Below, piece after piece: positions 27,322 through 36,219 of a DNA stretch of 40,311 bases. The position numbers and the translations under genes were made by a program. This DNA is from a bacterium (GTDB lineage: Bacteria > Patescibacteriota > Minisyncoccia > Phycocordibacterales > UBA9973). The stretch's first letter is position 1, and every line of letters starts with the position of its first letter. The stretch is from contig JAKAKW010000006.1 of NCBI GenBank assembly GCA_021824345.1, positions 74,257-114,567 on the forward strand. The letters are read 5' to 3'. The notes below the pieces were generated by a model, which ran no database searches, had not been told where the DNA came from, and was given only the letters and a program-made list of their open reading frames with translations.

Positions 27322-27639
27322 TTAGTTCGGCAAGGACGGAGCGGAATTTTGTATTTCCGTCGGTTGGCCGTTCTTTACCCTTTGCATATTATTAACAAAA
27401 GAATCCCAAAGCAGATTGATGAACACTTCATTCCAAATATACTCGGCAGGCTTCTTCAAATACTTGTCCCAGATGCTTTGGCTTCCTTCTGTGACATAAC
27501 CTACGTTCTCTTGGGCCGTAGGACTCTCAACTACGCTCTTGATGCTGATTTTGAAGTAACTGAGCACGAATATAGCCACCACTCCGAGCAAGATAATTCC
27601 AAGAATGCTGAAGCCGAATTTTTTACTTTTTGATTTCAT
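27322..27639 (-). CDS. Small single-TM protein (105 aa from the internal Met), unknown
   Basis: MKSKSKKFGFSILGIILLGVVAIFVLSYFKISIKSVVESPTAQENVGYVTEGSQSIWDKYLKKPAEYIWNEVFINLLWDSFV; ATGA overlap with a 57-aa ORF upstream. Confidence 0.7.
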   Translation of the reverse strand: MKSKSKKFGFSILGIILLGVVAIFVLSYFKISIKSVVESPTAQENVGYVTEGSQSIWDKYLKKPAEYIWNEVFINLLWDSFVNNMQRVKNGQPTEIQNSAPSLPN

Positions 27640-27809
27640 TGCCGCCAAGAAAAGATTTTCACAATAATTTTTCCAATGTCTGAAATCCAATTTACGAGAT
27701 CGCTCACGCTTAGATGGAAATAATTCATGACAAGAACAACGGCAACAATGAAAATAATGAGTTTCAGAATAAATCCTTCCTGCCTGTTTTTTGTCCAATC
27801 CCCCGCCAT
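27636..27809 (-). CDS. 57-aa small single-TM protein, putative paralogue of its downstream neighbour
   Basis: MAGDWTKNRQEGFILKLIIFIVAVVLVMNYFHLSVSDLVNWISDIGKIIVKIFSWRQ; below the ORF-track cutoff; promoter-like TTGAAC-N18-TAAAAT-N6-ATG upstream. Confidence 0.65.
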   Translation of the reverse strand: MAGDWTKNRQEGFILKLIIFIVAVVLVMNYFHLSVSDLVNWISDIGKIIVKIFSWRQ

Positions 27810-27861
27810 GCAATTATTTTACCACACAATCAACTGTTCGTTCAATAGCAAATGTTAATAT

Positions 27862-29316
27862 TTATTCCAGGCTTTTTAGTATGCCTGCCGCGCCGTTCAA
27901 TCTGTCCAAAGTCTCTTCCTTACCGAGAATCTCCGCCACGATAAAAGGATCGGGAGATTTATCCAGCCCGGTCAGCGCATAACGCACAGGATGCAGCAGT
28001 TTGCCTCGAGCGTCCAGACTGTCGGCGATTTCCATAAGCACATTTTTTATATCCTCTTTCCTGAAATCGGATATTCCGGACAGCCACTCCGCCGCTTTCC
28101 GCAGATTTTGAACGGTTTCTTCCGCAGATGCATTTTTAAACAATAATTTGCTTCCGTCAGACAGTTCCGGTTTTTTGAAAAAGAAGTCCAACTCCCCTGC
28201 CCCGGCCATCTGCCGAATATCTCCCCACTTTGAAATTCTTTCAAAAAGCACCGGTTCCAATTTCCCGGCAATACCGCTCCGCATATTTTCCGGCAGCCAT
28301 TCAAGAATGCTATTCTGTATCGCCTCCGGCGAAAGCTTTTTCAAATGTTCCTTGTTTATCCAATCCAATTTTTTTTCATCCAGGCGGGCGCCGGAACGCT
28401 GAACCCGATCAAGTTCAAAGGATTTGACCAGCTCGTCCTTATCAAAAATTTCCTGATCCGTGCCGGGATTCCATCCGAGAAGCGCCAGGAAATTCATCAT
28501 GGCTTCCGGCAGGTATCCTTCCTTCCTGTACTCCAAAATATCTTTGGCTCCATCTCGCTTGCCAAGCTTCTTTTTTCCGTCCGGCGCCATGATTGGAGGC
28601 AAGGTTGCGAAGAGCGGCGGCTTCACGCCAAGAGCTTCATACACGGCCAGGAACTTCGGCGTGGATGAGATAAATTCCTGTCCGCGCATTACGTGAGTCA
28701 CGCCCATTTCAATATCGTCCACAATGTGCGCAAAATTGTACGTCGGATACCCGTCGCTCTTGATCAGGATGAAATCGTCCAGCGCCTCCGGTCCGGCGGA
28801 AAGATCTCCGTATACCAAATCATTCCACTTTGTTTCCTTTATCTCCGGGGTTTTAAAACGCAAGGGTTTCTTTTCGTCCCACTTCTCAAATTCAGCGGGA
28901 CGGTACTCGCGGTACAGGAACGGTTTTTTGTGCAATTCCGCCTGCTCCCGAAATCCGTCCAACTCCTCGTCGGAATACGGATCGGGGTATGCCAGCCCTT
29001 TGTTAATTAAAATTTGCGCGTAGCGCTTATAGAGCTCCAGTCGTTCGGATTGGAGATACGGCAGGTGCGGTCCGCCTTTGTCGGGCCCCTCGTCCCAATC
29101 AAGCTCCAGCCACTTCAGGCATTCCTTAATATGGTCAATGGATCCTTCCACTTCGCGCTCCTTATCCGTATCTTCAATGCGAAGAATGAAGGTTCCATTG
29201 TTCTTCCGGGCCCATAGCCAAGCGTATAACGCCGTTCTCACGCCCCCTACATGCATAAAGCCGGTCGGAGACGGAGCGAACCTGGTGACAACTTTTTTTA
29301 CATTTGTTTTTCCCAT
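27862..29316 (-). CDS. gltX: Glutamyl-tRNA synthetase
   Basis: TRFAPSPTGFMHVGGVRTALYAWLWAR, LRIEDTDKEREV, DGKKKLGKRDGA; start moved to MGKTNVKK. Confidence 0.95.
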   Translation of the reverse strand: MGKTNVKKVVTRFAPSPTGFMHVGGVRTALYAWLWARKNNGTFILRIEDTDKEREVEGSIDHIKECLKWLELDWDEGPDKGGPHLPYLQSERLELYKRYAQILINKGLAYPDPYSDEELDGFREQAELHKKPFLYREYRPAEFEKWDEKKPLRFKTPEIKETKWNDLVYGDLSAGPEALDDFILIKSDGYPTYNFAHIVDDIEMGVTHVMRGQEFISSTPKFLAVYEALGVKPPLFATLPPIMAPDGKKKLGKRDGAKDILEYRKEGYLPEAMMNFLALLGWNPGTDQEIFDKDELVKSFELDRVQRSGARLDEKKLDWINKEHLKKLSPEAIQNSILEWLPENMRSGIAGKLEPVLFERISKWGDIRQMAGAGELDFFFKKPELSDGSKLLFKNASAEETVQNLRKAAEWLSGISDFRKEDIKNVLMEIADSLDARGKLLHPVRYALTGLDKSPDPFIVAEILGKEETLDRLNGAAGILKSLE

Positions 29317-29320
29317 TTTC

Positions 29321-30451
29321 TTATCTTTCGTGCGCAAGAGCCATGTCTACGAGTTCGCGGGCGATTTTAAGCGCGGCATCAGGCTTATAGAAGGCGCTGG
29401 CGGATTTGGCCATTTTATTCCAAATTTCCTTATCCCCCACTATGCGATCGATTTCCGAACACAAAATGTTGGCTGTCATGTTTTCCTCTTCCACTACGCT
29501 GGCTGCTCCTTCTCTGGCGTAAGAGAAAGCGTTCTTAAGCGCATGATCGGCGTTTGATTCGGCAAAAGGAATGACAATGGACGGAATCCCCCAGGAGGCA
29601 ATCTCAAAAATAGTGGAACCGGCCCGGGAAACTACGATGTCAGCCGCGCCGGCGGCCATCTTCATGCCCACTGAACTTAAAAAATCCATTGGAAAATACC
29701 TGGCCTTGTTTTCTCTGCCGGAAAGAACCACCTCCGCTCTGGCGGTAACATTTTTGAAATTCTTCACGCCCGTCTGGTGAATGACTTGATAATTTTCAAG
29801 AAGTCGAGGGAGAGCGTCCAACACCGTATTGTTTATTATTTCCGCTCCCTGGGATCCGCCCAATACAAGGACAGTGGGAATGCCGGATTCAAACTTGAAA
29901 TACTTCAGGGCTTCTTCTCTGTCGGCTTTTCGCTCTATTTCCCTGCGCACCGGCTGGCCAATCCAGGCCGTCTTCTTGGCGGGAAAATATGCGGCAGCCT
30001 CGGGATATGAAATGGCGATTTTTTTTGCAAAGCGGCTGGCCCACTTGTTCACTCTTCCGGGCGCCGAATCGGATTCATGGATCAGCACGGGAATATGCAA
30101 AAAGCGCGCGGCGGCCACCGCCGGAAACGAGGCATATCCTCCTTTTCCAAATACCACATCCGGATAAATTGAGAACATCATATACGTGGCGCTGATCATT
30201 CCGAAAAAAGTCTTGAACATGTCTAAAAAATTTCGAAAAGAAAAATACGTGCGGAGCTTGCCTGTCCTAACCGCCTCGAAATGAATGTTGTTCTCAAACA
30301 AAAGCTCCCGGTCATAAGGCTCGGTGGAAATATAGTAGAGCTTGGCTCCAAGAATGTTTTCTTCGTCTATTATTTCGTTTACTTTCTGGGCGACGGCGAT
30401 GATAGGATAAAAGTGCCCACCCGTTCCGCCTCCCGTAAATGCTATTTTCAT
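29321..30451 (-). CDS. murG: UDP-N-acetylglucosamine--LPS/undecaprenyl-PP-MurNAc-pentapeptide GlcNAc transferase
   Basis: IAFTGGGTGGHFYPIIAVA, VFGKGGYASFPAVAAA, VLGGSQGAEIINNTV, VVSRAGSTIFEIASWGIPSIVIPF. Confidence 0.94.
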   Translation of the reverse strand: MKIAFTGGGTGGHFYPIIAVAQKVNEIIDEENILGAKLYYISTEPYDRELLFENNIHFEAVRTGKLRTYFSFRNFLDMFKTFFGMISATYMMFSIYPDVVFGKGGYASFPAVAAARFLHIPVLIHESDSAPGRVNKWASRFAKKIAISYPEAAAYFPAKKTAWIGQPVRREIERKADREEALKYFKFESGIPTVLVLGGSQGAEIINNTVLDALPRLLENYQVIHQTGVKNFKNVTARAEVVLSGRENKARYFPMDFLSSVGMKMAAGAADIVVSRAGSTIFEIASWGIPSIVIPFAESNADHALKNAFSYAREGAASVVEEENMTANILCSEIDRIVGDKEIWNKMAKSASAFYKPDAALKIARELVDMALAHER

Positions 30452-31551
30452 ACTCTCTTTTTCTGAAATTTGGAAACGTTAAGCAGGATGCCTGCGGCAG
30501 TCAGATATATCATAAGCGAAGTGCCTCCATGGCTCATAAACACGAGCGGAACGCCCGTCAGCGGAAACACCCCGGTGATAGAAGCGATATTCATGAAAGA
30601 CTGCGCCGTAATCATTATAACAATCCCGGCGGCTAAAAGTCTACCGAATGAATCCGGGCTTCTGGAAGCCACTCTGATGCCCCGCATGGCGAAAATGAGA
30701 TACAAAATTATTACTCCTCCGGCGCCTACGAAGCCCAGTTCCTCCCCTATTACCGCAAAAATTGAATCACCCTGCGGCTCGGGAAGAAAGCTGAATTTTT
30801 GGATGCTCTGGCCATACCCGCGGCCGAATATTCCGCCGGAACCGATAGCAATCAGCGACTGCTGGATTTGATATGCCGATCCCTGAGGATCATTTGACGG
30901 ATTAATGAAAGTATCCACTCTGCTTTGGAGATATGGAGTAAAGAACACCAGCCCTCCGAGCAGCACTGCCACAATGGCTCCTGTTCCGAAAAGATACTTG
31001 AAGGGCACATCTGAGAGAAAAAGCATGGCTATGCCTGTGACTGTAATAAGAATGAAGCTTTTGGTATCGGGTTGCTTGAAAAGCACCAAAGCGATAACGG
31101 CCAGCATTCCCAGAAACGGCAAAATACCGAATTTAAAATTCTGGGCTCGGCGTTTTGCCCAGGAAAGCCAAGCGGCAAAATATATCACAAAGCCGAACTT
31201 CAGCAATTCCGCCGGCTGAAATGATATTGGTCCGAGTTCTATCCACCGCCTTGCGCCCTGTTTCAGCACTCCAAGATGAGGAATAAACACGGCGGCGGTA
31301 AGCGCGATGGAAATAATAAAAATGTAGAAAGCGTATTTGCGCCAAAATTTATAATTTACTTTCAAGGCAAAATACATGCCTGCAAGCCCAAAAGGCAGCC
31401 CAAGCGCAAGCTGGCTTATCAGAACGGAATAAAAAGTGGAAGAGCTCCTGGCAAGAATTCCCAGAGAAGCGGAAAAAAACATGGCCAAACCGATGACGAT
31501 CAGGAGGCACAGCGTTATCAATAAAAATTTGTCTACTTTCCTTTCCTTCAT
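30448..31551 (-). CDS. ftsW: Cell division SEDS protein FtsW
   Basis: GARRWIELGPISFQPAELLKFGFVIYFA, FLPEPQGDSIFAVIGEELGFVG; between mraY and murG. Confidence 0.92.
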   Translation of the reverse strand: MKERKVDKFLLITLCLLIVIGLAMFFSASLGILARSSSTFYSVLISQLALGLPFGLAGMYFALKVNYKFWRKYAFYIFIISIALTAAVFIPHLGVLKQGARRWIELGPISFQPAELLKFGFVIYFAAWLSWAKRRAQNFKFGILPFLGMLAVIALVLFKQPDTKSFILITVTGIAMLFLSDVPFKYLFGTGAIVAVLLGGLVFFTPYLQSRVDTFINPSNDPQGSAYQIQQSLIAIGSGGIFGRGYGQSIQKFSFLPEPQGDSIFAVIGEELGFVGAGGVIILYLIFAMRGIRVASRSPDSFGRLLAAGIVIMITAQSFMNIASITGVFPLTGVPLVFMSHGGTSLMIYLTAAGILLNVSKFQKKRV

Positions 31552-31562
31552 AATTCATCCCC

Positions 31563-31583
31563 GGCGGAGGGTTACCCTCCGCC
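31563..31583. repeat. GC-rich palindrome GGCGGAGGG-TTA-CCCTCCGCC between mraY and ftsW
   Basis: 9-bp perfect inverted repeat with 3-nt loop, read directly. Confidence 0.8.
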
Positions 31584-31600
31584 CTTGACAATACTGCTTC

Positions 31601-32656
31601 CTATTTCCCGATAACCTGCAAAATCACTCCAAGAATCGCAAACACCACCGACAATACCCAAAAACGCATTGTTACCTTATACGACGGCCAGCCGAGAGCT
31701 TCAAAATGATGATGCAAGGGAGCAAGCTTGAATATTTTTTTCCCATTGCGGAATTTGCGCGAAAACATTTGAAGAAGCACGGAGCCGGTGGAGAGCACCA
31801 AGGGCATGGCAATAATGGGAAGAACCAGCACGGAGTCGGTCAAAAAAGCCAAGGTTGCCAGCGCTATCGTAAGGCCCATAATTCCGGTTTCCCCCATATA
31901 AAATCTGGCGGGCGGAATATTGAACCACAGAAAAGCGAGAATCGCGCCGGTTACGACCGCCGAGAATGCGGCAAGGTCAACTTGGTTATTTGCGTAAGAA
32001 ATCACCGCGTAGGCCGCAAAAATGGAGGCAAGCACTCCGCCGGAAAGCCCGTCCAGTCCGTCTATCACTCCTCCGGAAAATGTGGCCAGCGCCACGACGA
32101 TAAAGGCGGGAATTATGAAAATCCCGAGGTAAATTTCTCCGCCAAACGGAATGTGAATGGAAACCATTCCAAGCTTATAGTAAAACCAACAACCGATGAG
32201 CAAAGCCATTGCCGCCACCATCAGCGCCTTCCATTTTCTCCAGGTAACATTATCGCGCGAAAACTTTCCTTTATCATAAATTTGAATCAAATCATCCCAT
32301 AGTCCTATAAGCGAGCCGAGAAAAAGAGTGAAAAAAGGAATAAGGGTCTGATTCCTGCTGAGGAAGTTAAGTTTTTCCGAGGTATCGGATGGAAAAACAA
32401 CGGAAAAAAGATAAAAAAGCAAGGTTGCGGAAAGCGCGGAAATCCAGACGATTGTCCCGCCTATCCTGGGCGTTTTTAATTCCTCTGTTCCGTTATGTAT
32501 TTTCTTGAAATCATCATTTGCCACCGTCTCGTCCCGCGAATGCTTCCTCCACATTTGATGCTTGAAGAAAAAATGAGTGGCAAAAGGAGTTATGAAAAGA
32601 CCGAAAAAGAAGGCCAGTACTGTTGGAGCGAAAACTTTCACCAAATCCAATATCAT
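31601..32656 (-). CDS. mraY: Phospho-N-acetylmuramoyl-pentapeptide-transferase
   Basis: TPRIGGTIVW, NQVDLAAFS/DGLDGLSGG, MGETGIMGLTIALATLAFLTDS, APLHHHFEALGW. Confidence 0.95.
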   Translation of the reverse strand: MILDLVKVFAPTVLAFFFGLFITPFATHFFFKHQMWRKHSRDETVANDDFKKIHNGTEELKTPRIGGTIVWISALSATLLFYLFSVVFPSDTSEKLNFLSRNQTLIPFFTLFLGSLIGLWDDLIQIYDKGKFSRDNVTWRKWKALMVAAMALLIGCWFYYKLGMVSIHIPFGGEIYLGIFIIPAFIVVALATFSGGVIDGLDGLSGGVLASIFAAYAVISYANNQVDLAAFSAVVTGAILAFLWFNIPPARFYMGETGIMGLTIALATLAFLTDSVLVLPIIAMPLVLSTGSVLLQMFSRKFRNGKKIFKLAPLHHHFEALGWPSYKVTMRFWVLSVVFAILGVILQVIGK

Positions 32657-32691
32657 ATTGGGCTATTATACAACAATATATGCCTAAATAG

Positions 32692-32708
32692 TAGCGTTTC
32701 GCACGCTA
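32692..32708. terminator. Small hairpin downstream of the Cys-rich array (TAGCGT-TTCGC-ACGCTA)
   Basis: 6-bp perfect inverted repeat in the intergenic region between the array 3' end and mraY; no clear T tract. Confidence 0.35.
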
Positions 32709-32735
32709 GGGACCGCACTAAATGCAAAATGGAGG

Positions 32736-34475
32736 CTAATACACTTCCTTGTTGTAACAATCCTTGCAGTAGATGATTTCCGGCCGCTCCGGCGCGTAAC
32801 TCGTCTCAAATTCATTTTGGCACCGGCCGGCGTGGCCATGGCTCCCCTTCTCGCACATGCATTGGCGATGCCAGAGCTTCATGGGGTTGCGGCGTTTCAA
32901 ACGAGAATTATGCCTGCACCAGAAGCACCTTCTGGGCAGAGGTATTTCCATTTTTCGGTAAAAAGCTAGCTCATTTTTCGCGATTTTGTAATTTCTCTTG
33001 CAATCAACGCAAGCAAGAACTTCATCTAGAATTGCATCGGTTATATCGTTAATGCTTTCAGGAATGTTTTTAGGTTTGATCGTTTCCTTGCCTAATGTGT
33101 GCTGAACGCCTTCTTGCCAATTATATCCTTTTTCGCGCGCCTCCTCTCTAGAAATAGGCAATTGCTCCATTGCGCAACTCTCATTATATCCGAAATATGA
33201 AAGCTCGATCGGAAAATATTCGCCGTACTTATATTTGATCCCGGCTTTGTCTACGTATGGCATTGCTTCCATCTGCTCAATAATTTTTCTCACCAACTGC
33301 TCGTACTCTTCCTTGGAATACTGCTTATTAAAAATACTGTAATTCGAATCACGAAGCCCTACGCAGCCGAAGCAGTGTTTGCAATTATGGCAATGGTGGC
33401 AATATCGCACATCCTGGCTTTTTACGGAAAAAAGGCCGAAAAAATTCATCTGAGAATGATCCCCAGTGACGCACTCATAACATTCCGACGCGCCGCCGGT
33501 CATGGTCACATCGAAAGAATCCTTCACAGGGTCGTTGACTCCGCCTGTATATTCGCCATATCTGCAGTTCTCAAGGTTTTTTCCGACAAAACAGCTTTTC
33601 ACGTTTTTGGAATACGAAATAATGTCTCCGATGACGTTGTCAGTATTGTGAAAATTATCGGCGTGTTTGCGGGGATATTTCAATATTAGATTTTTGTATT
33701 CATTTTCCGCCTTTTCCATTCCGGAATAGGTATCCAGCCTGTAATCTTTTAATATTTTTTCATACTCTTCCTCGGAATATTGCTTATTCTTGAAATGAAA
33801 CTTCTTGCCACGAAGCCCGGCGCAAAGGAAACAGTTGGAACAATTCCAGCAATCATAAGTGAATTGCGAATCGATTAGGTTCAGGCAATACTGGGAATAT
33901 TTTGCCCTGTACGATAAGCTGGTGGTAATGCTTTCATACAACTGTTCGCTTTTTGATCTTATATTCATGCAATCCACCAGATCTCTGCCGGCTAACAGAT
34001 AAAAGCTGTACATGGTATTCTCCGTGTGCCATCCCGAAAAACACATGTAACAATTTTTTGAAAACCACCAATCGTGGGTATATTCGCAATTCAAGCTGGC
34101 AATGCCGTCATCATTCACAATGGCCATGTGCGGCACTGATTTCATTAACGCAGCAAATTGGGCGAAAAACGGCTTAGAAAAATCATAATCGCGGCCGTAA
34201 CTCTTCGGATTCCATTTATCGCTCCACCAACATTTATTGCAATAAACGATAATACCAGATTCTGAAGAATAAATGGAAATAACGGATTTCCCGCATAGCT
34301 CGCATTTGCGATTGTAAAGCGACATATTGTTTCTCCAAGCCCAACGCCTCAACCTCCGGCACTCCGGACAAAAAGTCGGCGGAGGCACGCCGATTTTCTT
34401 GTAAAACCCGAAATCATCCGGCTCTATGATGAAATCCTGTTTGCAGTTCCCGCATTGTCGTGTTTCGCTTTGCAT
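32736..34475 (-). CDS. Cys-rich double-zinc-ribbon protein (paralogue 2 of 4)
   Basis: Start at MQSETRQCGNCKQDFIIEPDDFGFYKKIGVPPPTFCPECRRLRR; CHHCHNCKHCFGCVGLRDSNYSIFNKQYSKEEYE; ends RQCMCEKGSHGHAGRCQNEFETSYAPERPEIIYCKDCYNKEVY. Confidence 0.93.
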   Translation of the reverse strand: MQSETRQCGNCKQDFIIEPDDFGFYKKIGVPPPTFCPECRRLRRWAWRNNMSLYNRKCELCGKSVISIYSSESGIIVYCNKCWWSDKWNPKSYGRDYDFSKPFFAQFAALMKSVPHMAIVNDDGIASLNCEYTHDWWFSKNCYMCFSGWHTENTMYSFYLLAGRDLVDCMNIRSKSEQLYESITTSLSYRAKYSQYCLNLIDSQFTYDCWNCSNCFLCAGLRGKKFHFKNKQYSEEEYEKILKDYRLDTYSGMEKAENEYKNLILKYPRKHADNFHNTDNVIGDIISYSKNVKSCFVGKNLENCRYGEYTGGVNDPVKDSFDVTMTGGASECYECVTGDHSQMNFFGLFSVKSQDVRYCHHCHNCKHCFGCVGLRDSNYSIFNKQYSKEEYEQLVRKIIEQMEAMPYVDKAGIKYKYGEYFPIELSYFGYNESCAMEQLPISREEAREKGYNWQEGVQHTLGKETIKPKNIPESINDITDAILDEVLACVDCKRNYKIAKNELAFYRKMEIPLPRRCFWCRHNSRLKRRNPMKLWHRQCMCEKGSHGHAGRCQNEFETSYAPERPEIIYCKDCYNKEVY

Positions 34476-34477
34476 GA

Positions 34478-36184
34478 CTAATACACTTCCTTGTTGTAGC
34501 ATTCCTCGCAATAAATTGTCTCCGGATTTTCCGGCGGATATGTGGTTTCAAATTCGTTCAGGCATCCTTCGCGCATGCATTTGCGGTGAAAAAGCTTTAA
34601 AGGATTTTTCTTTTCCAGACGGGAATAACACCGGCAATTCGGGCACATCGCAGGCAGTGGTATTGCGTTTCCACGATAGAACCCGAGCTCGGCCTGGGTG
34701 ATTTTAAAAGCCGATGTACAGCCATGCGCGCACTTTCCCGCATGCGCGCATTCTATAACCTCATTCAATATGGCATCGCCGACATCTTTAATGTTCGAAG
34801 GAATATCTTCATTCTTCATGGTGATACTGTAATTGCGCTCTCCCTGTTCTTTCCAATGCAAGCCGGCTTCTTTCGCTTTCTCATGGTCTAAGGGATAAAA
34901 TCGCTGGGCGATAGTTTCATTGTAGGCATAAGGAGCGAGATCGTACGGGAAAAACTCCCCGTAGGAAAACACTCTCCCCTTCCCGTCTACGTATGGATTT
35001 TTACTCATATCCATGACTATGCTTTCCTTCAGGCTTTCATAATCTTCTTTTGAGTACTGTTTGTTTAAGATGCAATATTTTTTGCTCTGTAATCCTTCGC
35101 AGCCGAAAAGAAAGGCCGAGCTCTTGCACATTTCGCAATATTCCAGGTTGTTGGAACCGTCCACCACGCTGGAAAATTTAATATTGGAAACTTCTTCCGG
35201 CCCGATGGATTCGTAAATAAATTCGCTGGAACCCATGCCGTAGGCGTCATGAATCTCCTTTGAAGAAAACACCCATACCGAATATCTTGCGTTTTCCAAA
35301 TCGTATCCGTCAAAAACAGCTTTGCAGTTCCTGGCGTTTTCCAGATGGTCTCCGGTGGAATTGCGGCAGTTGATCAGCTTGGCGTATTTATGCGGAGCCT
35401 CTTTTTTCATTTTCTCAAACTTCTGCGAGAGCTCGTCCACCGTCTTTCGATCGCCCAGGTCCAGCGCGCTCATTCTTTTTTTAAATTCATCCTTGGAAAG
35501 CTTTTCACCAAAAAATATGTCCGAGCTTCCGCGCTGATTGACCACTCCGCATGAATTCTGGATATTTCGGCAATCGGAAACGAAGGCGCAGTCTATCGCC
35601 GCTTCCGATTCTTCCGCATAACGGGAGTTGTAGGATTTTTCCACATTGAAACATTCGTACAGATTTTCAGAATAGTGGACGTATTCTCCATCAATGCTTT
35701 TTTTCATTTTTACCGCGTAGGAAATGTTCGTGCAGTCTTCCGAATCTCGGATGGCGAAACATAAATAGCAATTTTTGTTGCTGTATGATTGGTTTGTATA
35801 TGGAGAATTGTGGCACTGCACCGTCCATATTCCCAAACGCGGAACCTTCTGCTGGAGTTCCTTAAATTGCTCAAAAAAATTCCTGCCTGAATCATATTCT
35901 GCCCCATAGGACATAGGGTCCCAGCCGTCTCCATACCAGCAATCTTTGCAATATATGGTATATGGAGAATCCTCGGGATATAAGGCGATGAATGAAGCGC
36001 CGCATTTGTCGCATTTGCGCTTGTACATGGTACGTTCATTGCGCCAAATATACCGCCTCTGCGCCCGGCAATCCGGACAAAAAGTCGGAGGAGGCACTTT
36101 CATTTTTTCGTAAAAGCCGAAATCTTCCGGATCAATCGTGAAGTCCTCCTTGCAGTTCTGGCAGTTTTTTTTCTCCGCTCTCAT
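34478..36184 (-). CDS. Cys-rich double-zinc-ribbon protein (paralogue 3 of 4)
   Basis: NCQNCKEDFTIDPEDFGFYEKMKVPPPTFCPDCRAQRR; LFGCEGLQSKKYCILNKQYSKEDYE; ends RKCMREGCLNEFETTYPPENPETIYCEECYNKEVY. Confidence 0.93.
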   Translation of the reverse strand: MRAEKKNCQNCKEDFTIDPEDFGFYEKMKVPPPTFCPDCRAQRRYIWRNERTMYKRKCDKCGASFIALYPEDSPYTIYCKDCWYGDGWDPMSYGAEYDSGRNFFEQFKELQQKVPRLGIWTVQCHNSPYTNQSYSNKNCYLCFAIRDSEDCTNISYAVKMKKSIDGEYVHYSENLYECFNVEKSYNSRYAEESEAAIDCAFVSDCRNIQNSCGVVNQRGSSDIFFGEKLSKDEFKKRMSALDLGDRKTVDELSQKFEKMKKEAPHKYAKLINCRNSTGDHLENARNCKAVFDGYDLENARYSVWVFSSKEIHDAYGMGSSEFIYESIGPEEVSNIKFSSVVDGSNNLEYCEMCKSSAFLFGCEGLQSKKYCILNKQYSKEDYESLKESIVMDMSKNPYVDGKGRVFSYGEFFPYDLAPYAYNETIAQRFYPLDHEKAKEAGLHWKEQGERNYSITMKNEDIPSNIKDVGDAILNEVIECAHAGKCAHGCTSAFKITQAELGFYRGNAIPLPAMCPNCRCYSRLEKKNPLKLFHRKCMREGCLNEFETTYPPENPETIYCEECYNKEVY

Positions 36185-36190
36185 CTACAA

Positions 36191-36219
36191 ACTATACAAC
36201 ATGGAATCGAATCAGTAAA
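36191..36219 (-). promoter_or_regulatory. Putative promoter TTTACT-N17-TATAGT, 6 nt before the ATG of paralogue 3
   Basis: On the minus strand gTTTACTgattcgattccatgttgTATAGTttgtagATG; overlaps the end of paralogue 4. Confidence 0.5.

Noticed and set aside
27169-27633. 154-aa plus-strand ORF
   Set aside because: Antisense to the minus-strand TM protein whose frame shows a coherent TM plus conserved-looking tail; no start signal
31706-32302. 198-aa plus-strand ORF
   Set aside because: Antisense to mraY; Gly/His/Lys-rich shadow frame
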